Assembly (NCBI GenBank): GCA_932521035.1
Contig: OW051493.1
Location: 2,046,001-2,110,000 of the forward strand
Origin: Oscheius dolichura
Taxonomy: Eukaryota; Nematoda; Chromadorea; Rhabditida; Rhabditidae
DNA length: 64,000 nt
Direction: 5' to 3'
Part shown: in pieces, positions 45,400-57,600 of the stretch
Layout of the letters: the number at the start of each line of letters is the position of its first letter
Position numbering within the stretch: position 1 is the stretch's first letter
Notes under the pieces: model-generated
What the model saw: the letters and a program-made list of their open reading frames with translations, nothing else
Told to the model about the DNA's origin: nothing
Database searches by the model: none
Program-made: the position numbers and the translations under genes

Positions 45400-46060
45400 G
45401 AAAAGGACCTACCATTTATTGGATTCGTAAAACAGAAAAGGCGCGAAGCGAGCGTGATCCCTCGTAAATTGTTGAACTGGATCCGGCAGAGCAATGTTAG
45501 AGTGAAAATACGGGTTTATGGGCATTATGAAAGATTTTACGTACAGACATCTCACCTCCATTGACTTGAAGGAATTTGGTTAGAATTTATTGGAATCATA
45601 TAACAAAAAAGAGCCCAAATTTGGTGTACTTCTCCCGTAATTGCTCATTACTGGCGAGAATCTGGAGGAGGCAGGTTGTGGAGGAAATTCGGAGTAACGG
45701 TATTGCAAGTGATTGTAACTTTTCTCTAACAATATCTAAATTGCAAAATTGGCTAAAATGTATGAGATCCGTAAAACAACAAAGATGCAAAAAGAGAGAA
45801 AATGAACTTCTAACAATATTCTCCCGCTGTTCGGCCGAATTTAGTCGAAACTCAGTTCATTCGACACAGTTTTTTTACGCTTATTCCGAATTTGTACTCC
45901 GTCTTGGCAAAAAACCCCGATAGACTGAACCCCCGATATTATGAAACATGACAATACAGTATCATCAGTCTGTAACCACTAACCGAATCGAAACTTCCAA
46001 ATTTTCCTAGAATTTATCGAATCCATAAAACAAACAAAAAAGAGTGAAAATGGATTTCCA
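45400..46060 (+). repeat. Degenerate repeat with about 172-bp period
   Basis: The motif AATTTATTGGATTCGTAAAA or a variant, then AACAAAAAAGAG, recurs near 45410, 45582, 45760 and 46012. The first three are spaced about 172-178 bp apart. A 115-codon open frame at 45576-45923 lies inside the repeat and is probably fortuitous. Confidence 0.5.
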
Positions 46061-46175
46061 GGACCTTGAATTTCTCATGTTTTTGGCGGGGGTTACTCAA
46101 TGAAATTGAAAGAAAGTGGGCGCCTTATATTGGCCACCACCAGCAGTAATCAACCAAAGCAACCAACCGAAGTCC

Positions 46176-46228
46176 ATGTCGGCAGCGGACGACGACTGGA
46201 AGGTCGAAGGCAGCGGGGCGAGTATCCG
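46176..46228 (+). CDS. Candidate first coding exon, acidic N-terminus
   Basis: An ATG in good context (GTCCATGTCG) opens MSAADDDWKVEGSGASI and runs to a donor CG|GTAGGG at 46229. The GC content and acidic composition stand out from the AT-rich flanks, as expected for a start exon of a gene with long introns. No downstream exon could be linked, so the product is unknown. Confidence 0.3.
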
Positions 46229-46618
46229 GTAGGGATTACCTAATCCTGGGTTATATTTATGGCTTTTTCGTCCAGTTTTTCTCTCTTCAACAACCTGTCA
46301 TTCATATCAACACCGGTGGCTTCAATCTCTCTTCTCCCATTTTCTCCTTCTCTCTTTCTGCCAGTCCCCTCACCTTGGGGAATTCATCAAATCCAGCCCC
46401 GAGCCAATGGGTCCTTAATCGTCCCTCTTCCACGTGAATTAAGGGCCCAGCAGCTGAGAAATTCCACTCCCTTTCAATTGTTTTTATCCTCTATCTTCTT
46501 CTTTTTAACTTGCTCTCAAAACTGGTTAAATAAAGCCTCCTTGTTAGCAAAAAATCAAAAGAAAACAAGGAAAGAAGAGGAGAGGCCGGGATCTTCAATT
46601 CTTCAAACCTTCAAACCC
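46229..46618. other. Non-coding, pyrimidine-rich stretch
   Basis: T/C-rich sequence with chance open frames (a 130-codon plus-strand frame at 46259-46651 is composition-driven). No splice-supported exon. Confidence 0.4.
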
Positions 46619-46706
46619 GCACCCATAAAATCTCGGCAGCAGGCGCAATAGGAAATTGGCGCGCCCCTAAACAAAAAGCGCCAAGCTGCCGAGATTTTAC
46701 GGGTGC
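46619..46706. repeat. 88-bp palindromic element, intergenic copy
   Basis: Arms GCACCCATAAAATCTCGGCA and GCCGAGATTTTACGGGTGC around a 45-bp interior rich in GGCGC motifs. Like the other copies it has GCG-rich outer flanks (GGGCGCCGC on the right). Confidence 0.92.
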
Positions 46707-49700
46707 GGGCGCCGCCTAATTCTCCTCATGAATGTGTTCTGGATCTTTTCTCTCTGTAGAACGCGATTTTTGTCTTATTTCCACCACTTTGAGGGATATT
46801 CTCGCTCCTGATGTACTTATCTCGTTTATCACATGGTCTATAATCTAGCTGGTGAAAGAAATTCTGCCCAGGGGCCTTTTTATCCCGCCTTGTAGCCTAC
46901 AATTGTACTAAAGATCAAGTGACTCATTTATGTTTCCCCTATCCTTCATAATTTGGTAAAATACCTTCCATTAGTTTTGCTTAGTTCTTCCCCTTTTCCC
47001 AAACTGCTAACAGCCGTGTTTTCCCAGTTGTGACCGCCATCCTCCTCCTGCCCGGCTGTCTTTTCTTCCTCATTCCCGGCTAATACCTTTCCGTGTCCCT
47101 GATTCAGGGTCTCTTAATCCCTTACCGGTTAAGAAATCCGCCAGAATGCATGACGAAGCTCTCTGCAACGAAGCCAAAGGGGGTATCCCCTTTCATGCTT
47201 ACTTTACACCTCTCCCTCCCCTCCTCCCTGGATTCTTTCCCCCATTATTCAAAATTCCATCTTTTCCCACTGTTCTCGGCTCTTCTCAACCAATTAGCCG
47301 GTCCTTGATCAGTTCCCCCGGCGGGCTTCTTCTTTTCAAAAAAGGCGACTACCTGCGGACGTGTTCTTCCGCCGCCCCGAAAATAAAGCAAAGAGGGCAA
47401 GTCTCAAAGGGGGGCTCCTTCAAATCTGCTCTTCTTTTGCGGCGTCACGGCAAATTTGCATCCTCTTTCTTCGTTTCTTCTTCTTCTTCCGCGTATTGGA
47501 TTGAATCATAAGGGAAAGATTACTTCGTTTATGAAAGTGAAATGCTTTACCCATCCTAGATATAATTCAAAAATTCAAGTTACTTTCGATAATGTGCTGC
47601 GCCCCTTGAATATTCCATTTTTGATTCTTTCTGAATTCGAAAAGTTTTGGCTTCTCTAGATATATTCATAACAGTTGAACTTACCAATGAGTATAAGACA
47701 AATAATAGCGTAAATGGCCTTTGGATGTAATATGTTTCAATCGCCTTATGAATTGGACCAATAGCGTCGGGTAGGTTCCCATGTTTGTGTTTCGGGCAAA
47801 ACAGTAATAAGTTTTCTAAACGGAGGAAAAGGATTGTTCTTTTTGGCCGTGTATGAGAGTGATAAGTAAGAAATTTCATGGCTGAAAGTGAAATGTTTTA
47901 TCTATCCTACAAATTATTCGGATTGGCCCCATTTGCCAATTCCGCGTACCTATCAAAAGAAAGCCTATCCAAGTTCAGATAAGCTTCACTAGTCAGAAAT
48001 TACAGTATGCCATTTCCAGAAATCGGCAGGCGTACTGTAGGGGTGAATTTTACTGCCGGTAGCTCCCTTTAAATGTATCTAAAATACCGGCAATGTTTCG
48101 GCAACAAGGCATCTTCCGTTTGATTGAATTCTATGATCAATGCAGCTTTCCGAAAGCATGTGTTCATAGAAAATTCATAATGTTTCGACCATAGAAATAT
48201 CCTAAATCCGCTAGCAGAGAATTTATCAGTCTTTTCTAAAATACGCTCGTAGGACGAACTTTTAGTCTTTCAGTAGCAGTGAATTTCACGGTCTCACTCC
48301 GGAAGACAGTAACCTCTTTTGCCCTTTTTCCTTTTCTGTATACGCTTTACTTGGCTGAATCACTTTTGCTGCCTATTTTTCATCAGAGCTGAAGGATATC
48401 TCCAAGTTGAAGCCTAAGATGATTTCTTTTTGATACCGAAAAACTTCAGTCACCTCATAAATTGTCCAAGATAGACGAATCCGTCAATAGCTAAACCACC
48501 TTCCTTCCAGGCTACAAAAATGAAACTGCCTCGTTTTCGACCTGTCAGTAAATTCAAATTGTTTCAAGCAAACTAGAAATAGATCAGATCACCTGAATCC
48601 ACAATCTTTGGATGAACTTACTTCTATAATGAACACTTCTTTTCTCTCCCGGTATTTCTTCTTACGAGTAGAACCTGATCAAAGTAGGTTCTAAATATTC
48701 GATTCGAAACATTTCAACCGCAGTAGGTATGGTTCAGATTGATCGGGATTATCAGTTCTGCATATTGTTGCAAAGCATTCCATTTCCCTAATATCGAGAC
48801 CTTTTTAAGAAATGCTTCGATGGCTCTTGCTGGCCTTCGTTACCATTCCTTATCTTGTTACAAACTTGGATTCAAAAAGCTTCAAATGCCCTAGATATGT
48901 TCCGGTCAATCATGTTGTCAATACCTTCAATAAGTGTTCTGTCAATGACAACTTCTCCACAACAAATGAGGACCGTAATATCCCCTTTTTCTCTCTTTCC
49001 TCGCCGAACTGATAGTGAGACAAGGCAGTCTGGATGCTCAACTTTTAGAAAGCAGCTCATTGTTTTAGGAAAATTACTTCAAGTCTCCTGGAAATTCTGC
49101 AAACTTCTTCAACTTGCCAATACAAAGATCTAGTAAGAACTAATGAAAATCAGTAAATCTACAGTAATTCCTGAATTCTTTTCTCTATTTTTGCAGCATT
49201 GTTGAATTCGAAATGCTTGTTCACAGCGTCTCCCTAATATCGGTGAATTTGAGAAATTCTTCAACTATCTAAGAAAGACTTTGTTCCGGTCAGTTGATCA
49301 ATATTCAAGTTTTTTAACTGTTTCACGAGCCTTATGAATAGTTTCGGGTTACTGGATTCTCTCAATGGTCCTTTTGTATCCGAGCTATACCCCCAATTTC
49401 GCTTCATTTCTCCTCAAATTTGAATAGAGAAACAGCTAGATCAGCATTTCTATTCCGCTTCAATGACCCTATGTATTGTACTGTCTAACGGCAGTAATCA
49501 ATTCATCCACAACGCGTACAAACCATACAACAATCTGTTCTGTAATTACTCTTCTTATTCATTTTTCTCACCAAACTGAAAGAGAAACAAGGCAGCTTGA
49601 TCTTCAACGAAGCTCAACCTTTAGACGAAACAGTCCAGCAGGTTGAGAAACTCTTTACTGATTCAATTCTCCTAGAAATTCTATCAATTTCTTCGATATT

Positions 49701-52700
49701 CCAATTCTTCCGTTATATAGTTACCCCTTATTTGTATTGTTCCAACAGTCTCATAAATACTTCCTGTCAGTCTAATTGTCAATGTTCCGAGAATTCATGT
49801 TGTGAAATTAGTGAATTTTTGAATTGGAAAAGGTCCAGCTATCCTATATCTTTAGCACTTTACCAAATTTAAGCCCTTTCCTATAAGCGACCTGCTTCGG
49901 TCAGCCAATGGTTAAAAAATGGTTTCGCTTTTGGTTTGATCAAAGTCTCGACCAAAACCAACGGAATGCGGAGCCTCCGCCAACACAAAACGGGGGCGTC
50001 GGCCGGCCAAGGCGCCCCTTCACAAAAGAACTGGGCACTTTTAGTCTTCCATATCTTCCCCCAATTGGGTCTCATGGCCATAAATACTCCCGGCGCTTTT
50101 TGATCCCCCGGGCGACTCCCCCATTTTCACTGATTTTTATGCTCGTGCCGCGTGTTTTTATTATCGCAACAACAAAACAAGTTGGAATTGAACATACCGT
50201 AAAACCTGCAACCCCCCGGGGTTCTATATTTCGATAACCTCGAGAAGCGGGGTTCGAGCTTTTACGGCGTTTCACATTCTCTAGAAAATGACTACTTTTT
50301 ATTATCCTCGATGTCTGAATATTGGAAGAAAGAGAAAAAGAATGAGCAAATAGTAATCTGTTGTTTCGGGCGCCACCCCAGCCAGCCCTTCTGTCCGTAA
50401 GTAACAACGAATTACGTTGAATATTACGAAAATTTTGAAGTACGGGAATTCCAACCAGAGCCACAGTAAAGCCGATTTCCCGGAGCCAATATTTCTAACC
50501 CAGATGATACAGAAGAAAATTCCTTATCCATCAAAATTTGGAAAGAAACCTGAAATGGGACAAATTGTTATGGAAAATATTTCGTTACCTTAATAAAATG
50601 GTTAACTTTAGTGGTTTGTCAGTCTTGTGTTGGATTCTGATCGTCAATAAAGGAAAGAGAATCAGGTTAGCTGGTGTTTCTGATGTTATTTTTGATAGAT
50701 AGGTAGCAGTATGGCAAATTGTTCCTTACCCTTTTTAATTTTTCAAGTTGAGATTGTGAAATTCTTGACGTACAGCCGTTTCTTTCATAGTGAGGCCTCG
50801 CATTATTCTCCATTTCTTGGAACAGGTATTTCTAACTCTGATGGTACATTAAAAATTACATTATATGGAAAGTTTTTTTGTTATTTCTCCCGACGATAAA
50901 AGGGGAAGAAAGTAGATTTCTCGACCAACTTGAAGACAAATATTTAGAACATTAATTTGAGATAGAAAATGTTTTATGACTCCAATAGAATAACTGAATT
51001 TATTGATTGTTAGTGACAGCACCATGAAAAACTATTGTTCATAAATAAAGGAAAGTGAATGAGAGAGAGAGAGAGAGCAGTAGTAATCTGTTGTTTCTGG
51101 TGCCATTTTTCACGCCAGCAGTTCCCGGGGCCGGCGGGAGGGAGGGAGAGAGGCGCCGCCATTTTGCACGGGTGTCTGCTTCGGCGTGTGGCCGGCGGGA
51201 AGTTCCACCACTCACAAAACAACACCCCAACAACCCGAGCCACGCGCAAATCCTTCTCGTAAAAATCTCCCCATTGGCTCTTTTCCCTGGCCACGTGACC
51301 CTCTTCTCTTCTTTTTTTTTCTCACTTCCTGATGATGACGGATCTTCTTACGCCTTTCCTCCTCCTATTCCAATGATCAAAATAGCCTTTTTGACCTCTT
51401 CAAATAGGGTCAACATAGGTCCTTGTTCCTCCTTCTTTTCCCGTGTGTTTTCAACTGCTTTCCCCCTCTTTCCAAAGCTTCCAAACAGCGGCCCGTTTTT
51501 CAACTTTATGGGCTATTTAGAGCACTCAAACGTCCGATACAGCAGCAGCCACGATCGTCGTGTCATTCCTTTTAATATTGGTCCCTCGTTATTCTCGATA
51601 TTTTTCGGGGAATTCATATAAGAAGGTCGAGGAAAGATGGACGATTGTCTGTGTCTGCCCAATTGTCATATAACAAACTTCTTTTTTTCTTCCATTGAAC
51701 CGCTCCTTCCACAAATCCGACTTCTTGAAGTTCTTTTTTTTTGGAAAAGCACAGAAAAGTTGAGTCAAGGTGAATATTTTAATAAATCCACCTTCCGAAA
51801 TCATAAAAAGCGCAAAATTTTTCATCTTTTCCAAACTAGATCATCGTATGTTACCTTTTCACTTCCCTCACCTTCAATTCCCATTTCCTTGATCATTCTG
51901 TGAGAAAAGAAGCCACTTTTCCGCAGTTAGACAGCCACTGGCGGCTTTTTGAAGTATTTTGCTCTTTGCTGTGTATTTTTTTCGATTCACAGTAATAGTC
52001 GACGAAAGATTGTAATAAATCGGGTTCCCAAAACCATATAATTCCAGCCCTGTTTCTCACTGTAGGAACCTGAAAGTGTAGCCAAGCTAAATATTTCAAT
52101 GAATAGAGTTCTCGAAACGGTTTCAATATTACAAATTACAATTATCACTTCACCTTCTTTTTCTTCTTCCTGCTCCCTTATTCTCACACTTTTTTTTACA
52201 CACTAGACGATAAAACAACCCACCTGAACAAAAAAAAACTCATTGACTTTGACAAAAAAAATAATTGAATTTGGTCACCGCATCGTCTCAAATAGGCATG
52301 CCCAAACCAAAAAATTTTGAAAAAAATGAGGACGTATCGGTGGCACTTTTTTTTCATTTTGGAAAAAGTGGGAATTATTTTAGGCCTATCAAGGCTATCC
52401 ATTACCTGATACTCGCCAAATTATCTAAAAATGTCACCCATAAAACCTAAAAATAACCAAAACTCAATAATAGTCAGAAACAACCTCCCCCTCAAATTTT
52501 TTCCTTTTTCATCTCTATTTTTGTTTATTTTTGACCTCTGCGCAGGTGGTCATCCATCATTTCTGCAAGTTTTTTGCTTCCTTCCATTTGCAGAGGAGGG
52601 CCACCCGACTGGGATCAATGACTACCGCGTGGCTCTCTTTTCACTATTTCTTTCGTTTCGGGTAATTTTTATAATGAAATTGTAAGCGAAGAACAACATT

Positions 52701-52990
52701 GCTCCACTCTTTGGATGTTCATAATATCTTTGAGTAACACACTTTCCAGGATCCACGAGGAACAGCCGTAAACAAAAGCGGTGGCCCGGCTCTAAAATGC
52801 AACGAAAAACTCGGCAAAATTGATCATTTTTGAGTAATTTGTAGCTGCGTGTTCCAGGACATCTCACGGGTTTCGGCTGCTTCTCTCTGTAACACTCACA
52901 TTCCTTTCCATTCATCCTCGTTTTCCTGTTTTCCTAATCATCCTCACTTGAAGCCTACCAGTTATTCTGGAGAGATTCGAGTCATAAGCA
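46707..52990. other. Gene-poor stretch with decayed repeats
   Basis: I find no gene. Notable content: a segment at 48990-49075 that resembles 49560-49625 (both with AGACAAGGCAG or GAAACAAGGCAG, then GATGCTCAACTTTTAGA or AAGCTCAACCTTTAGACG), a direct duplication about 560 bp apart; an inverted pair at 50199-50270 (CCGTAAAACCTGCAACCCC and GGGGTTCGAGCTTTTACGG); a (GA)n run at 51061-51077; and a GC-rich block at 51120-51240 with a GCCGCCATTTTG (YY1-like) motif that could be a promoter. A 188-codon frame at 51055-51621 lacks an ATG start and splice context. Confidence 0.4.
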
Positions 52991-53029
52991 AGTTTCGCTC
53001 ATATACCGCTGATAAGTTGTTGTTCTTCC

Positions 53030-54280
53030 TTTATACAATACCCCTAAAACATTAGATAGTCAAGAATTTATATTATCTGTATGCAACAGCTGACTTTAGT
53101 GGTACAAGAACATTTTCGATTTGACCTAAGCCTCGAGGAAGGGTGTTGTCTCCCGGTGGATCTCAGAATGACTTCTAACCTAGACTATTCAACTCAGTTT
53201 TTTACGCTGATCACGAATACCATAATTAGAAATTCGGAAAATGCGGGTTTGGCAGCAAAAATCCGCATTTTCCCAACTTATAATGTTCTTATAATGTTAC
53301 TCTGTCGACACCATTTCCTACCGGCCCGAGCGCCCCTCTGAAACCTCTAATGTTCCCCGATTTCAATAAAGTAGAAATATTGAAAAACCACTGCTTTTCG
53401 ATATCTAATGACTCATCCTTTTCCATGTGGGTTGATTTTTGTGCCAATAAGTACCGTCACATAATTGCTTTCGACTACAAGTCCTGTCTTTATAACATAC
53501 CCTTGAAACAATCGCGTTTGATCATATCTTCTCCATTTTTGATAATAGACTACTGTAGTTCGAATCTATTGGTTCACATTTTATCATTGTTTCGGGCAGG
53601 CGATATTCTTATTCTGGATCGCTGAAGCATGAACACCAATTGTACAGAAGATTAGAAATCTTGAAAATATTTTGAAAATGAATTCTAACATTTCAACCCG
53701 GGTATTTGTAGCATAACTCTAGTTGTAAGAGATAAATTACGAAGAGGTTCTGCCTGTCGTGACCATTATAAGAAGTTCTCAAAACATGAAATTAGTCGTG
53801 ATTCTCATCCTAAAATTCTCACCAACTCACAATGTTCTAGGACTGTCGACACCATATAGCGTGCTCTTGAAACGTATAAACTGCGTGATTTTATTATCTT
53901 CAATGTCACTGTATTCTTATTAGATCGCCCTGATTCAGAAAATAATTGATGACGGCAGATCGAACTTTCAATTGGAATAAAAAAACCTAATAAATGGGAC
54001 CCTTTTTCACTTCTGGTCTAACTGTCTCCTATGTAACTCGTGCCGCTTCAGCTTTGCTCTATAAGATAGCGGCTTACAATATAAAACAATCCTGTTCACC
54101 TTTTATCAAACATCATTTGTAATATCGATCCTTTTTTCTCAATTCTCTTCACTATTGACCATGTCTCTTCACGGGATCCATTTTATATGTTTTTGGTGTC
54201 CCACTTGTGTTATTTCCACCTATCAACCTCCCATATAATTCCTATCCTTATACCGCGTCCTTGAAACATACCGTACTCCA
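53030..54280 (+). repeat. Degenerate periodic repeat, TTGAAACATAC family
   Basis: A motif with a CTATACC-like or TATAACATACC-like part then CTTGAAACAT, often preceded by TGTCGACACC, recurs near 53035, 53300, 53495, 53855 and 54250. The pair at 53280-53345 and 53825-53880 shares AATGTTCT, CTGTCGACACCAT and GCTCTTGAAAC or CCCCTCTGAAAC. The level of decay resembles the array at 33.7-36.0 kb. Confidence 0.45.
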
Positions 54281-54288
54281 TACTCTTG

Positions 54289-54304
54289 CCCCCCCCCCCC
54301 CCCC
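54289..54304. repeat. Homopolymer C16
   Basis: Sixteen consecutive C, followed by a CT-rich run. It lies about 240 bp before the candidate exon at 54546. Confidence 0.95.
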
Positions 54305-54545
54305 TCTCTCCTTTTCCTCATTTTTCTCTAACGGGATCCATTTTCCATCGGTCCTCGTCTTTCCCTCACCTTCGAACCTTTCCGCCTAGTTGACTCGTAT
54401 GTTCCTGCGGGTGTAAAAGAGCTTGAAATTTGACGACGTCACGCCCAAAAATCTCTTTCTCTCCCTCTTCTCAATTCTCAGATTACTATACCTTATCTCC
54501 TTCTTTTCTGTACAAAAAAAACTGAAAAATATAAATTTAGTTTGT

Positions 54546-54699
54546 ATGTCCGAAGCATCAGCCCATTCGACGAATTCCGACTGGGACAGTCTCTCCCTGG
54601 AGGAGCACTTCACCTCCCCGTCTATCGGATTCCTCGTCCCGTCGCTGGAAATCACAAGGACCACGCCGATTCCTGATGATCGGCTACAAATGGCTATGG
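54546..54699 (+). CDS. Candidate N-terminal exon, Ser/Glu-rich
   Basis: An acceptor (ATAAATTTAG at 54531-54540) is followed at once by TTTGT-ATG; the frame reads MSEASAHSTNSDWDSLSLEE and continues to a donor ATGG|GTGGGT at 54700, in phase 1. The serine/acidic composition and clean 153-base frame look coding. A possible next micro-exon at 55015-55028 (acceptor TTTTCCCCAG, 14 bp, donor GTGAGC) keeps the frame. No family recognised, and continuation towards 63.1 kb is speculative. Confidence 0.45.
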
Positions 54700-57600
54700 G
54701 TGGGTCATTTATTTAGTATTTGGAAGGTTTTAAAAATTATTTAAAATCTCGAAATCTGGCCAATTCCAATAGAATTAAAGAAAAAGAAACAATCCAAAAT
54801 AAAAATAATAACCTCAAGGGTAATAGAAGGGATAAAGGTGTATTGGTAATAACGGACAACATTATTTTTGTCAGAGGATCGATTCTCGTTGCATTGCAGA
54901 TAAAAGAAAACAAATTCTCTTATATCTTCTGTAAAACTTGATAAAAACAAGCTGAAGAAGACATGTATTACCGATTACGGTAACCTATACTGGATTCTGT
55001 CAGTTTTCCCCAGTCCAGGCGTTCCTTGTGAGCTACGAAAGTTTCTGGAAGAAAGGTGGAATTAGAGAAAAATCAACAGAAAATGAGGCGCTCTCCATGA
55101 ATCATTGCTTATTTTGTGCATCAGGGCAGAGCTATAATGGCAAAACTTTCGAATATGTTGATTGGAGGTTTTTCAGCTTCCTTTATTCTTACCCCTTTTT
55201 TGAAGCAAACGTGAACCCACTGTTCGGGATAGCTAATAATGGCGAGTACATGATTTCGCTAGAACGCCTGAAAAATTCTAGAAGACACATTGTTCATCAT
55301 TTATCCCTGAAGGGAAACCAAGAAGTTTCCATTCATCTCCCCGCTATACATCCCTTTATTTTCTTTGTTTCCCCCTACCAGCAACAGTAATCTCAATTGT
55401 TTCAGCTTATTTTATCCTCAAAATATCAATTTGTTTCTTCTGAAATATCCTACAGTAACTGCCTAACTGACTAATACTCCTGGCAAAGATAAAAGTAATT
55501 TCTAGAAATCCGCGATACGTGAGAATTGTTCTTATGAAAAAAAGAGATCTTTGTACCCTTCCCGACGCAAAAATAAATTTCTTGGAGGACGCAAGTAGGT
55601 AATATGGGGCCCCGATAGTTACAGTTTTGTATTGAATACAAATTGTACATAAGACTGATAAAGATTGCTCGACAGATCTGAAGTTCTTTCCGAATATCCG
55701 AGGTAGTACATGTTCATGACTGATCAAGTAGCAAACACCTGTGACAGCGAGGAAGCTTTTTTATCAAAATATACATCAGTCGAACAATTCCCAAGTTCTA
55801 CCTATCTCCGCAGTGAACCAAAGCAGGGTTAGTGAGGAGTGACAATGACCCTACTAGTTATACACGACAGTAAGTGAACCGTTCCAAAGTTGCCGGTCTC
55901 TTCTTATCCCCTGGTTGAAACATAGCCGTTCCACGTTGCGTATATCATCTGTTACACTGGCCTGTTGTTATAGAGGGCATAGCCAGCCCGCCAAAAGACC
56001 ACCTCCCTCGTTTATATCCTCCTCTCTAACTGAACGGGGATCTTCGGCCAGCTGACACATAACACACACATTCTTCCGTTCTTCTCTTTATCTTATTCCT
56101 ATCTCGAGGTTTCAATTCTCATTTTTGGCTATAAAATCCCGTGAAATTCATGGCTTTAGCCTTAGACTCGCCTCCAATTTTGCAATTCCTTTCCGCCCCA
56201 GCTCTTTTCCCTCCCGAACCCTGTGATTTCTGATCCGGGCTCCAATTCTGCAGAATGACCGGAATTTTTGCTCTTTTTTATTCCAGTCTGGGCTTATAAA
56301 GACCCGGTTGACTTCGTTTTTGTTGCGGCTTCTTCTCAACTTTACTGTATCCATCAAAGCGCCACTGCTTCCACAGCCAAACGTCACAACGTTTCCTCTT
56401 TTCGTAGTTTAACCTGCTATATCCACTTTTCTCAAACAGCAAAATTCTCAACATTCCCACGTTGTCATCTGAAATCTTGAATATTCTTGTTTGTTTTTTC
56501 GGCCCAAACTTATGATCTGAAGTGGCGTGGCTCTACTAGACCTCCTGTTCCGTCACTGAAAAGAAAAAGATGCCTAATTTTGGCTCTCAGTAGGTCCAAT
56601 GAGATCTGCGTAACCTTCTTATTTCTCATACTTACAATATAACACACCACAGCTTCCGCAGCCAAGAGCCACAATAATCTTTTTTCTCCCTTTTCCACTC
56701 TTTTGGCTGGTTATTTACGCCCCTGAAATGGTAAAGAATCGCATAAACGTTCTCTCTTTTGTCGCTGAAAATCCAGAAGTTTTTTTTTCTTTTTTTCAGA
56801 ATAGCTGGACCACTTTGGTTTCACTCAACTGTCTCTAAAATTCTAATTTTCCATATCCTGCAATTGAAAACGGATAACGTCTTCTTATTTCCTCTTTCTT
56901 TGCCCGCTGAAAATCCAGGTTGACAGCCAAACACCCGGGCGCTTCAATACGCCTGTTGAATTCCATATAACAACCGCTTAAAATATTTATATCTGGAGCA
57001 AAACAATGTGAGTGAGTGGATGGATGAGCGCCGTCGATGAATTCCTCCCTTCCCATTGAAAATCGCCTCTATTTCTTTTCTTTTTCAAAAAGTTCATCTT
57101 TCACAGATACAGGGCATTTCTATGATTGACCGTTGTAACGTCGCGATTTTCTTTTGTCCATTCCTTGGAACAGTACAAATTTGCTGTAGAATAACAAATC
57201 CTATTGATTGAGAAACCTTTCAGTTTTGTTATTTATACCCCCTAGTGCCTGCTTTTGTTATTTTCAGGCATGGTCCGATTATGGTTTATATTGCGCTTAT
57301 TCAGAGTGTTATTTTGCTAGAATTTGTGGTGTTTTATACCTCATTCAAGTCTGCTTTTTATTCTGTGGTGGCGGTAACTCGGCGTAGGAATCAAATCGAA
57401 ACAGAAGAAACAATCTTAGGAAGTAAAGATTCTACCAGCTTTTTAGGGACCGCGGAACAAAATTGAAAGCGTTTTTTACAGTAACCTCATATTGCCCATC
57501 CACTAATTTCTAACATATCAAGGCCCTAATATGGACATAACATTTTGGAGAAGAACAACTCCTTCCAAAGGATTTTATCGGCTCTGCCAATTGGAAACGT

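Noticed and set aside
45576..45923. 115-codon plus-strand open frame
   Set aside because: It lies inside the 172-bp degenerate repeat and has no domain, start context or splice partner.
51055..51621. 188-codon plus-strand open frame
   Set aside because: It begins at a non-ATG codon inside a GA microsatellite, crosses GC-rich and T-rich blocks and has no domain or splice context.
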